Source: Deltaproteobacteria bacterium
GTDB lineage: Bacteria > Myxococcota_A > Polyangia > JAAYKL01
Direction: 5' to 3'
DNA length: 50,863 nt
NCBI GenBank assembly: GCA_030595125.1
Contig: JAUVDV010000034.1
Coordinates: 1 to 50,863 of the forward strand
Part shown: in pieces, positions 32,725 to 40,400 of the stretch
Position numbering within the stretch: position 1 is the stretch's first letter
Layout of the letters: every line of letters starts with the position of its first letter
Translations under genes and position numbers: made by a program
Notes under the pieces: model-generated
The model's database searches: none
Told to the model about the DNA's origin: nothing
Seen by the model: the letters and a program-made list of their open reading frames with translations, nothing else

Positions 32725-34350
32725 TTGGGCAAGCATGAAGGAACGTCGGAGCCGCCTTCTGTAGAAGTAGAAGAGGCCAAGCTGATGCACGTGGCGAAAC
32801 TTGCGGAGGTAGGCATATCCGTTGCCGCCGTCGCTCACGAAGTGCGTCAGCCGCTCTCGGCGCTGAAGATATCTCTTCAGATGATGAGGGAAAACGCCTG
32901 GGACAACGAAGATCTCAAAAAAAATCTGGACGAAGCGCTCCAGCAATCAGGGCGGATCGAGAAGCTGGTCGAACGCACGCGCAGCTTTCTTTTACCTTCC
33001 ACCGGGAAGAAAAAGATCGACCTGGCTGAGGTTGTCGAGAGTGTCATGATCGTGATGGAGTGGCATGGAAACACCGTGCGCAAGAGAGCTAAAATGGAGA
33101 TGAATATCGATCATGGTTGTTCGCTTATAACGGCCGATCGATCCATGTTGGAACAGCTCGTGTCCAATCTTGTCATCAACGCTCGTGAGGCGGTTGCGTC
33201 CGTCGAAGGGGGAAGAGTAATGGTGCATGTCGGCAAGGCTTCTGAAGGTCGGGGTGTGGAGTTGATCATCGCGGATAACGGAAAGAGTATCGACCCGGAG
33301 ATCGCCGCGAAGATGTATGAGCCGTTTTATACTACCAAGTCGGCTTCCAACGGAACCGGGCTCGGGCTCTACATCGTAAAGAGGGTGGCCGAAGATCACG
33401 AGGCGGTGTTGCAGTACCTCGATCGAGAGCAGCTTCAGGCTCTCGAATTCGAACATCTGACAAAGGGATTCAAGGTGAAGTTTCCCGCCTCCACCTCGCG
33501 GACCACTGCTCCTCCTTCATACAAGAAAATAAGCAGCAATCCCGGCGCAAAAAAGCGGGCGCTGGTGGTGGACGATGAGAACTCAGTGCTGCAGATCCTG
33601 GGCAAGGTCCTCGAGCAGATGGAGTTCAAGTGTGTTCTTTGTACCACTGGCGAAGACGCACTCACGGAGCTGGAATCCGGGACATTCGATTTGCTGGTGA
33701 CGGACAAGAACCTCCCGGGGATCTCCGGTATCGAGGTCGCGCAAGTTGCGAGGAATATCTATCCCGCACTGCCGATCCTCGTGGTCACCGGGTATGCCTC
33801 GGAGGAGTCCGCGCTCGAGGCGCTTTCGCTCGGCGTCGCCGACTACGTGCTCAAGCCTCTTGACCTGAACGATTTCAGGAATAGCGTCGAGAAGGTCATG
33901 GCGAAAGAGGTCAAGAAAAAGGAGATGCCCATAGCCATGGCGCCTCCGCAGTCGGAACGAGAACCTGCGGCGAAAGACGAAGTTGCGGTCAATGTCCTGT
34001 TGATCGAGAAAGATGACGGCATTCGCGATCTCATCAGCGATGCGCTGCTCGGGTTGGGTTGTGAGGTCGCCGCCTACACCAACGTGGAGGATGCCCTCGG
34101 AAGTATCGGGAGCTATCCGTTCGAGGTGGTTATTGCCCGCCCCGATGACCTGAAGAGCCAGGGTGTCCGATTTACGCATTCGCCGGGCGTGTTGGGAGCG
34201 ATAGCGACAATGGAGCGCGGAGGTCTCGACAAGACCATAGAGGCCATCCATCTGGGTGCCCGCGGTGTGCTCGCGGCGCCCTATGACGAAGCGAGCGTGG
34301 CGTTCGATTTCAGGCGGTCGGTCTCGCAGATGCGAAAAGAAAATAAATAG
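32725..34350 (+). CDS. Soluble histidine kinase with receiver and degenerate second receiver
   Basis: The 541-residue product starts at TTG 32725, supported by AAAGGAG 6 nt upstream; no ATG fits. HisKA has His38 in VAAVAHEVRQPLSALK. HATPase_c follows (about 110-250; NLVINAREAV, ADNGKSID, GTGLGLYIV). A first receiver (about 273-395) has Asp327 in LLVTDKNLPG and the Lys in YVLKPLD. A second receiver-like domain (about 425-541) has lost the acceptor Asp (VVIARPDD in its place). There is no DNA-binding output. It probably passes signals between the membrane kinase and another partner. It is followed after 5 nt by a FecR-like gene. Confidence 0.9.
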   Translation: MGKHEGTSEPPSVEVEEAKLMHVAKLAEVGISVAAVAHEVRQPLSALKISLQMMRENAWDNEDLKKNLDEALQQSGRIEKLVERTRSFLLPSTGKKKIDLAEVVESVMIVMEWHGNTVRKRAKMEMNIDHGCSLITADRSMLEQLVSNLVINAREAVASVEGGRVMVHVGKASEGRGVELIIADNGKSIDPEIAAKMYEPFYTTKSASNGTGLGLYIVKRVAEDHEAVLQYLDREQLQALEFEHLTKGFKVKFPASTSRTTAPPSYKKISSNPGAKKRALVVDDENSVLQILGKVLEQMEFKCVLCTTGEDALTELESGTFDLLVTDKNLPGISGIEVAQVARNIYPALPILVVTGYASEESALEALSLGVADYVLKPLDLNDFRNSVEKVMAKEVKKKEMPIAMAPPQSEREPAAKDEVAVNVLLIEKDDGIRDLISDALLGLGCEVAAYTNVEDALGSIGSYPFEVVIARPDDLKSQGVRFTHSPGVLGAIATMERGGLDKTIEAIHLGARGVLAAPYDEASVAFDFRRSVSQMRKENK

Positions 34351-34355
34351 CGTTC

Positions 34356-35342
34356 ATGAAGGGGCGAGTTTTCATATACCTGCTGATAGTCGCGGCGCTC
34401 ATTGGGGTTGGCTTCGCGGTGTCCCACGTGCTGATGGACGACGATGAGGTTGCGTCCAGGCCTGCGGTCCCCACGGTTGACACCTCCGAGCCAGAGGCGG
34501 TCGTCGGTCACGATGATGAGAAAAAGGATGCGGCGCCAGGCCCGGAGATCTCGAGAACAGTTGAGGTGGTTGAGGTAAGAGGGCGGGTCGCTCGAGAGAC
34601 CGATGGGCAATGGGTTGATGTGGTAGCCGGCCAGGAGCTGGGCGTTGACGATGCGGTGCGAACCGACAAGGAGTCCAGCGTCACCATCAAGGTGGGTGAG
34701 AGCTCGGTGGTCGAACTGGCACAGGAGGCGGAGATAAAGGTGCGCGAGCTGTCCAGTTCGGTACAGCGATTGGGTCTCGTCAGCGGTCGCGCGTCTGTCA
34801 ACTACGACGAGGGCGGCGAGCGGGTACTCCTAATCGAAAACGAGAACGGGAACGCGGTGGCCGAGGTCAGAGCCGGAAAGTTTTCCATCATGAACACCGG
34901 CGGGACAGTGGCGGTCGCAACCGAGACAGGTTCGGTGGATCTGTCCGCGTCAGGGCGGAAGGTGGAGGTCGCGGCAGGAATGCAGTCGGTGGTCGCGGGA
35001 GGAACCCCGTCGAGTCCGCTGGCCATTCCGGTGGATGTGCTGCTCCGCGTTGCCGACCCGGGGTGCATAACTCAGAAGGAACCGTTCTATACCGTCAGAG
35101 GTCGAACCACACCGGGTTCCAGCGTGAGGGTCAACGCTGTTGGCGGGACAGTTCAAACGGATGGTCGATTCGTTGTGAGGGTGCCCCTTCGCCCCGGTAA
35201 AAACCGTATCGTGGTTGTAACCGAGGATGTCACGGGGAGAGAAAAACGAAGAGTCTTTCCGTGCGTCACGCACGACCCACGCGCGAAGATCGAGGGCATA
35301 GATATCAACTGGGGCGCACCAAAGAAAACGGGCGATACCTGA
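34356..35342 (+). CDS. FecR-domain inner-membrane protein
   Basis: The 328-residue product has one N-terminal membrane helix (residues 5-24) and a periplasmic part. A FecR-like domain (about 65-215; VEVVEVRGRVAR, QELGVDDAVRT, SVTIKVGESSVVELAQEAEI, LVSGRASVNYD) is followed by an Ig-like/glucodextranase-B-like beta domain (about 225-310; YTVRGRTTPGSSVRVNAVGG). FecR domains usually relay signals from outer-membrane barrels to ECF sigma factors. No sigma factor is encoded here; the upstream neighbours are histidine kinases. The stop and the next start share one base (TGATG). Confidence 0.88.
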   Translation: MKGRVFIYLLIVAALIGVGFAVSHVLMDDDEVASRPAVPTVDTSEPEAVVGHDDEKKDAAPGPEISRTVEVVEVRGRVARETDGQWVDVVAGQELGVDDAVRTDKESSVTIKVGESSVVELAQEAEIKVRELSSSVQRLGLVSGRASVNYDEGGERVLLIENENGNAVAEVRAGKFSIMNTGGTVAVATETGSVDLSASGRKVEVAAGMQSVVAGGTPSSPLAIPVDVLLRVADPGCITQKEPFYTVRGRTTPGSSVRVNAVGGTVQTDGRFVVRVPLRPGKNRIVVVTEDVTGREKRRVFPCVTHDPRAKIEGIDINWGAPKKTGDT

Positions 35343-36793
35343 TGCGAACCACGTCCATGGGCATCGCTCTTGCAATTCTGTTTGCAGTTTCCCATGGCGC
35401 TGTTTCCGACGAAGTAGATGGTGTTGACGTGAGCCTGCCGGACGCTGCAAGGGGGGGCGAACTGGACGTCACGGTGACTCCCTCCACTATACTTCTTGGA
35501 CAACGCACTGAGGCTGATGTGTCTGTCAATCTCCCCGGAGGCAAGGGAAAGATCAAACTCTTCGCCCAACATGGAAGGGTGCGGGGGGTCAAAATTGTGT
35601 CCGATGACAGGGCAACAGCGGTCTACAATCCCCCCGAGCAATACATACCCAGGGTGGATGTGATCGCCGCGATGATCGAGACTGCCGACGGTCCGGTGTG
35701 GGGCTATGCCGCAGTCCAGTTGATCGGACGTGGGGAGGCGGTCATCAAGACAAGGCCTCGTGCGGAGGCGACCATCAATATTGGAGGCAAGGAGTTCGGC
35801 CCGGTGAAGGCCGGGAAAAAGGGCGTGGCGAAGATCCAGGTGGAGGTTCCGCCGGGAATCATGAAAGGCGTGGACGGCGAGGGCGGGGATGTTGATCTCC
35901 GCCTGCCGCAAGTTCCAAGGACCGCCGTGTTCGCAGAGACAAAAAAGATCGCTATGGATGATCCTCGGGATGTCTCCCTTTTCGCGGTGGTTGTGGGAAA
36001 AGACGGTGGCATGGATGAAGACGCCGCCATCGAGATTCATTGCGATGTCGGAGAGGTCGTCGGTCTGGAATCGATGGGTGGTGGCGCCTTTCGGGCGATC
36101 TACCATCCCCCTGCCCAGGGCGAGGGCAAAGTGAATATCGGGGTTTCAGTGGAAGGAAGCGATCTGCCGCCGGCGGCAATAGATCTGGTGCTTGTGCCCG
36201 GGACGGAAAAAGAGACGGTAGAGACACCCCCCGAAGTGCCGCCGGATGATGAGATCAGCGCATCGCCTGAGATCCCCTGGCTGAGCACTGCGCTCAAGGG
36301 AGGCCTTGCCTGGAATTTCGGATCCATGCGCGCTTTCGATCTTGCGGTGGACTTCGGTGTCAAACTTCCGATTGGAAATCATCGCATGGGAGCGGGTCTT
36401 CAGATTGGTTTTTCGAGAAGTACCGAAAGCTCGTCGGTGGGCTCCGGCGCCACTCCGTCTGCCGGTATGGAATCAAAAACATGGATCGTTCCTTTTGGCG
36501 GCATGCTGTTCTATCGATTTGCTCTGGGAACACGGTGGGGGCTACTGGCTGCGATCCACGGAGCGGCGGTGATGGTGGACAACACGCTCGAAATGGCGAG
36601 CCTGGATACCACTTCCCATGAGCGTGATTTTCTTTTCGGGTTGGGTGGCTCGGTCGCTCTGGAATTTGGTCTCGGTCCGGGTGTGGTGTTCGTGGAGGTC
36701 GAGTACCTCGCATTGTTTGGATCTATGGAGACCCTCGAGGGGAACCTGTCACCCATGTATTTCAACCTGGGCTATCGATTCTTTTTCCTTTGA
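35342..36793 (+). CDS. Ig-like beta-domain protein with C-terminal outer-membrane barrel
   Basis: The 483-residue product starts at ATG 35342 (overlap with the FecR gene), giving a signal peptide (MGIALAILFAVSHGAVS). Residues 30-310 form Ig-like beta-sandwich repeats (DVTVTPSTILLGQRTEADVSV, YNPPEQYIPRVDVIAAM, YHPPAQGEGKVNIGVSV). The last 160 residues alternate polar and apolar with aromatic ends and finish YFNLGYRFFFL, a terminal-Phe barrel signature. An outer-membrane protein with a periplasmic or surface Ig part is expected. It is coupled to FecR and may be its outer-membrane partner (inference). It is convergent with the hybrid kinase, with stops 4 nt apart. Confidence 0.82.
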   Translation: MRTTSMGIALAILFAVSHGAVSDEVDGVDVSLPDAARGGELDVTVTPSTILLGQRTEADVSVNLPGGKGKIKLFAQHGRVRGVKIVSDDRATAVYNPPEQYIPRVDVIAAMIETADGPVWGYAAVQLIGRGEAVIKTRPRAEATINIGGKEFGPVKAGKKGVAKIQVEVPPGIMKGVDGEGGDVDLRLPQVPRTAVFAETKKIAMDDPRDVSLFAVVVGKDGGMDEDAAIEIHCDVGEVVGLESMGGGAFRAIYHPPAQGEGKVNIGVSVEGSDLPPAAIDLVLVPGTEKETVETPPEVPPDDEISASPEIPWLSTALKGGLAWNFGSMRAFDLAVDFGVKLPIGNHRMGAGLQIGFSRSTESSSVGSGATPSAGMESKTWIVPFGGMLFYRFALGTRWGLLAAIHGAAVMVDNTLEMASLDTTSHERDFLFGLGGSVALEFGLGPGVVFVEVEYLALFGSMETLEGNLSPMYFNLGYRFFFL

Positions 36794-36797
36794 GGTT

Positions 36798-38459
36798 TCA
36801 GTCCGAGGAAGGTCGGCGGGGCGGTATCTTGTATACTGCGGCAAGTATACCGGCCGGCCTGACGGGCTTGAGCAGTACATTGCGTCCCTGTTCCAGACAC
36901 TCATCGGTCAGGGGGCTCGGATCGCCCAGGAAGATGAACCGGTCCTTGAGCTCGGAGTACGTCTGGACAATGTTATTGTGGAACTCGGCCAGGGGGTGTC
37001 CGCCCGGGACCAGTTCGCACACTATAACGTCAAGGTCCTCATTGATCTCATCCACCAGAGCCCTGGCCTCCTGCGGCGTTCTGGAGAGATGGACGTCGTG
37101 CAGCTGGCCGAAGGATTCCTCGTAGGCCTCGAGATTGCCGGTTTCGGAATCCACAAAGAGGATCTTTCGCCGGGTGCGGGTCATCTCCGCTGCATCGGCT
37201 CTGGCCACCGCCGGGATGCCCATCATCGAGGGGCGATCCGCTATGACCGGAAGCGTTATCGTGAATGTGGTTCCGCTTCCTTCTTCGCTAGACACCGCCA
37301 TGGTGCCGCCGTGCTCCTTGATGATCTCCTGCACTATGGACAGCCCGATGCCCGAACCTATCTGGTCGCCAGGGCTGGTTGACGTGAAGAACCTGGTGAA
37401 TATCTTGTCGATGTTTTCCCCGGGTATCCCTACTCCGGTGTCCGAAACGTCGACTATAATTTTACGTTCCTCGAGTCTGCCCCGAATGGCTATTTCGTTG
37501 AGACCGGGGGCGTCCTCTTCGGTGATCGCCTTTCCAGCGTTCGTGAGCAGGTTGATGAACACCTGGACCAGACTCCTGGAGTGTCCAAGCACTGTGAGTT
37601 CCTCGGGTATATCGACGACCAGGTTGGCCTTGTTCTTGAGCTGGTGACGGATCAGTCGAAGGGCCGAACCGGCGGCGTCTCTGAGGTTGACCGGGACGGG
37701 GTGCTTCTGCTCCGGTTTTCCTAGGGAGTGGAGGTCCGTGGAGAGCCCCATCAGAAACTCCACCGCTTCCTGGGCGGAGCGAAGAGACTTGTGCATTCTG
37801 GCAAGAGCTGCCGCGTTTTGTTCAGATTTCTGCTCAAAAACACCTGGTTCGAGCAGGGAACCAAGCTCGCTCACCGTGTAAGGGATGATCATGCTGAGCA
37901 GGCCGAGAGGGTTATTGATCTCGTGGGCGACCCCGGCGGCGAGTGAACCGACGGTGGCCAGGCGTTCCGCACGCATGCGACGACGCTCGGACTCGTCCAT
38001 ACCGACGATAGCTTCGCGTAGATCGAAGTTGGCGCGCTCCAGCTCCAGGTTGGTATCCTTCAGGTTGGTGCGAAGTCTGCCCGCCTCGAGGGCTTGATGT
38101 ATGTCCACGCGGAGGGTGTCCAGATCGAAGGGTTTCAGCACGTAGCGGAACACACCCAGGTTGATGGCCTCAATTGCGGAATCGGCGTCGGAATAGCCGG
38201 TGACGACAATGGACTCCGCGTCGATGTTCAGATTCCGCGCGCCGGAAATGATCTCCAGACCGGAGCCGTCCGGGAGGTTCTTGTCCACTATAATAAGATC
38301 AAATTTTACTTCTGAAAAGTATTGGAACGCTTCCTTTTTGGTACCAACCGTCACCACGTCGTGGCCGTCTGATTTGAGTGCGTTGCCCAGGAGGTTTCGG
38401 ACCATAGACTCGTCATCTACGAGGAGGATTGAGGCCGGTATGTCGACTCTTGATATCAT
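36798..38459 (-). CDS. Hybrid receiver-histidine kinase with degenerate C-terminal receiver
   Basis: The 553-residue product starts at ATG 38459. A receiver domain comes first (about 10-125), with acidic pair DD at 15-16, acceptor Asp59 in DLIIVDKNLPDG and Lys109 in LKPFD. A coiled coil leads to HisKA with His179 in GVAHEINNPLG and HATPase_c (FINLLTNAGKAI, VSDTGVGIPG, GSGIGLSIV). A C-terminal receiver-like domain (about 440-545) has Glu in the acceptor position (DVIVCELVPGG). No membrane segment or DNA-binding domain is present. The first receiver closely resembles the one in the kinase at 32725, so both may belong to one phosphorelay. Confidence 0.9.
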   Translation of the reverse strand: MISRVDIPASILLVDDESMVRNLLGNALKSDGHDVVTVGTKKEAFQYFSEVKFDLIIVDKNLPDGSGLEIISGARNLNIDAESIVVTGYSDADSAIEAINLGVFRYVLKPFDLDTLRVDIHQALEAGRLRTNLKDTNLELERANFDLREAIVGMDESERRRMRAERLATVGSLAAGVAHEINNPLGLLSMIIPYTVSELGSLLEPGVFEQKSEQNAAALARMHKSLRSAQEAVEFLMGLSTDLHSLGKPEQKHPVPVNLRDAAGSALRLIRHQLKNKANLVVDIPEELTVLGHSRSLVQVFINLLTNAGKAITEEDAPGLNEIAIRGRLEERKIIVDVSDTGVGIPGENIDKIFTRFFTSTSPGDQIGSGIGLSIVQEIIKEHGGTMAVSSEEGSGTTFTITLPVIADRPSMMGIPAVARADAAEMTRTRRKILFVDSETGNLEAYEESFGQLHDVHLSRTPQEARALVDEINEDLDVIVCELVPGGHPLAEFHNNIVQTYSELKDRFIFLGDPSPLTDECLEQGRNVLLKPVRPAGILAAVYKIPPRRPSSD

Positions 38460-38559
38460 TATAGTGCGGTTGTTTTATTACACAATCGATGAAGGATTGC
38501 AAGAATGGCATCCGCAGGCGATGTACCATTCATTTTTGAAAACAGGTGATCTTTTCTCC

Positions 38560-38727
38560 TCAGAAAGCAGCCGGAGATTCAGCCAAATCACTCGATTTAA
38601 AGGCGGTTTTTCGCAGTAACTCCAGGTCGTCCTCCGGGTAGTTTGTGAGCCGGAAATTGGATTCAAGCGACTGTATTGTGGCTCTTGTTCCATGCATAGT
38701 AAGTGGAGCGTACGCGGTCATCGTCAT
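38560..38727 (-). CDS. Possible small protein (55 residues)
   Basis: The frame from ATG 38727 encodes a polar peptide (MHGTRATIQSLESNF..., YPEDDLELLRKTAF) with amino-acid use like a real protein. The ribosome site is weak and no family is recognised. It lies 100 bp upstream of the hybrid kinase in the same orientation. The rest of the gap 38460-38877 holds only the hairpin repeat at 38801. Confidence 0.28.
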   Translation of the reverse strand: MTMTAYAPLTMHGTRATIQSLESNFRLTNYPEDDLELLRKTAFKSSDLAESPAAF

Positions 38728-38800
38728 CTCGTTGCAGAAAGCGTTTCGTCCCACGGCTTGCCATGACAACGGCTTCGCGCTACGTTTTCGCCGGGTAGAC

Positions 38801-38862
38801 GTTGACCCCATCCCGGCCTTCCCCTGCGAGGGGAAGGGGAAGATGATGGAGGCCGGCTTTAA
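38801..38862 (+). repeat. Nested-hairpin repeat element, copy B (REP/MITE-like)
   Basis: A near-identical partner of 15983-16044. Here both arms are perfect: CCGGCCT (38813-38819) with AGGCCGG (38850-38856), and inside it CTTCCCCT (38818-38825) with AGGGGAAG (38829-38836) around GCG. It ends just before the ribosome site of the lipoprotein gene at 38878. Confidence 0.82.
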
Positions 38863-38877
38863 GTGGGAGTAATTGGG

Positions 38878-39399
38878 ATGTCCCTTGCAAAAATAGCAGT
38901 GTTGGGCGCGGTTTTCTTGTCGGCAACGGCCTGTTTCTACGACACCGACGGGGAGCCCGCCGATATCGAAACGGACGCAGGAACCGATGATGATGCAGGG
39001 ACTCCCGACGGAGGGGGATCAACCGCGGACGTGTCCGGAACGGTGACCATCGCAAACGGGCTGAACGCCTCTTCGTACGCTGTCGGAGATGTCCATTTTG
39101 CGTTTATGGAGCAATGTCCCAGCGGTCCAACTTCACCACCTGTTTACTTCTCCTATGTGGAAGAATCCCTGGATCTGTCCTTCGCTGGCGCCGTCCGGGT
39201 CTTCGCGATAAATGGGGTTCCCGTCGGGCAATCTTTTCTCTGGGCGTTCCTCGACAGCAACGGAAACGCAGATTCCGAATCGCCCGAGCCGGATCTGGAT
39301 GATGCTGTCGCCACAACCTGCGTGGAGATGGATCTGGAGGGCGGGGATCTGATGACCGATGTGGAAGTCACCCTCGACTTTTCGATGATTTCTTTTTAG
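38878..39399 (+). CDS. Small lipoprotein of unknown function
   Basis: The 173-residue product starts at ATG 38878 with GGGAG 8 nt upstream. The lipobox is ATAC at about residues 16-19. A short Asp/Gly/Thr-rich linker (about 22-50, without the regular Asp-Thr repeat) leads to a beta-rich domain of about 115 residues (SGTVTIANGLNASSYAVGDV, FAGAVRVFAINGVPVGQSFL, FLDSNGNADSESPEPDLDDA). The acidic loop DSNGNADSE could bind calcium (inference). The gene sits 35 bp before the TPR/PEGA gene. Confidence 0.78.
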   Translation: MSLAKIAVLGAVFLSATACFYDTDGEPADIETDAGTDDDAGTPDGGGSTADVSGTVTIANGLNASSYAVGDVHFAFMEQCPSGPTSPPVYFSYVEESLDLSFAGAVRVFAINGVPVGQSFLWAFLDSNGNADSESPEPDLDDAVATTCVEMDLEGGDLMTDVEVTLDFSMISF

Positions 39400-39434
39400 C
39401 CATATTGGGATTTCGAGGTAAAACGGAGGAATAT

Positions 39435-40400
39435 ATGCGGGTATTTGGTTGCTTATTTACGGGGGTTCTGGCGATGGCGTTGTGCGGGACGTCCTGGGCC
39501 GACAAGAGTGACGAAGAGGCGCGAGTACAGTTCAAGCAGGGTTTGGCGCTGTACAATGAGCACAAGTTCGACCAGGCTGCGATAGCCTTCGGCCGGGCGT
39601 ACGAACTGAAACCCACGTACAAGTTGCTCTACAACATCGGGCAGGTGGAGAGCGAGCTTAGCCACTACGCCGCCGCGCTTGAAGCGTACACCCGCTACCT
39701 TGTCGAGGGGGGGGAGGATATTCCCGATGACCGACTGGAGCAGGTCAAGTCCGAGATCAAACAGCTCAACGCCCTGGTGGGGATGATAGTGATCAAGGGG
39801 GGCGACGACGGCGCGACAATTTTGGTGGACAAGGAGGAGCGGGGCAAGACACCGCACCCGGGGATAATCTTCGTCGACCTGGGAAAGCACGAGGTGGTGG
39901 TGGAGTTGGGGAGCAGGCGGTTGCTCGACCGGGTGGTCAAGGTGGCCGGAGGCGAGAAGGTAGTACTGGAGGTGGGCAAGGACGACGCCCCGACAGTGGA
40001 AGTGGAGGGATCCGAGCCCTCTCTCCCGCAGGAGCAGGAGGAGACTCCGGAAGAAGCGTCCGGACGGCGGTTATGGACCTGGGTGGCACTGGGTGTGGGC
40101 GTAGGCGCCGGGATCGGCGCGGGAGTGACCGGCGGGTTGGCCATGTCCAGGGAAGGGTCTCTGGATACGAACTGCCCGGACAAGATCTGCCCGCCGGGTG
40201 AGGAGGGGGAACTCGATTCGACCAAAAATCTGGCGCTGGCGTCGACTATACTGACGGGTGTGGCAGCGGCCGGGGTCGTGGCTGGAGTGGTGCTATTCTT
40301 CGTGGAGCCGGGGCTGGGCGAGACGGAAGACGCGCCAGTGGCGCTGCTGCCGTCGGTGACACCGAACGGCGGGTGGCTGCAGATAGTAGGGAGGTTCTAG
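39435..40400 (+). CDS. TPR protein with PEGA-like domain and C-terminal membrane segments
   Basis: The 321-residue product is read from ATG 39435 (GGAGG 5 nt upstream), giving a signal peptide ending TSWA. TPR helices follow (about 25-100; FKQGLALYNEHKFDQAAIAFGRAY and ALEAYTRYLVEGGE). Then comes a PEGA-like beta domain (about 112-180; ATILVDKEERGKTPHPGIIFVDLGKHEVVVE), an acidic linker and two hydrophobic segments (about 208-232 and 265-290). It shares this plan with 1873-2661, except that there a Glu-Pro linker replaces the PEGA domain. It is periplasmic and membrane-tethered. The next lipoprotein starts at the base after its stop, so the two are co-translated. Confidence 0.87.
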   Translation: MRVFGCLFTGVLAMALCGTSWADKSDEEARVQFKQGLALYNEHKFDQAAIAFGRAYELKPTYKLLYNIGQVESELSHYAAALEAYTRYLVEGGEDIPDDRLEQVKSEIKQLNALVGMIVIKGGDDGATILVDKEERGKTPHPGIIFVDLGKHEVVVELGSRRLLDRVVKVAGGEKVVLEVGKDDAPTVEVEGSEPSLPQEQEETPEEASGRRLWTWVALGVGVGAGIGAGVTGGLAMSREGSLDTNCPDKICPPGEEGELDSTKNLALASTILTGVAAAGVVAGVVLFFVEPGLGETEDAPVALLPSVTPNGGWLQIVGRF

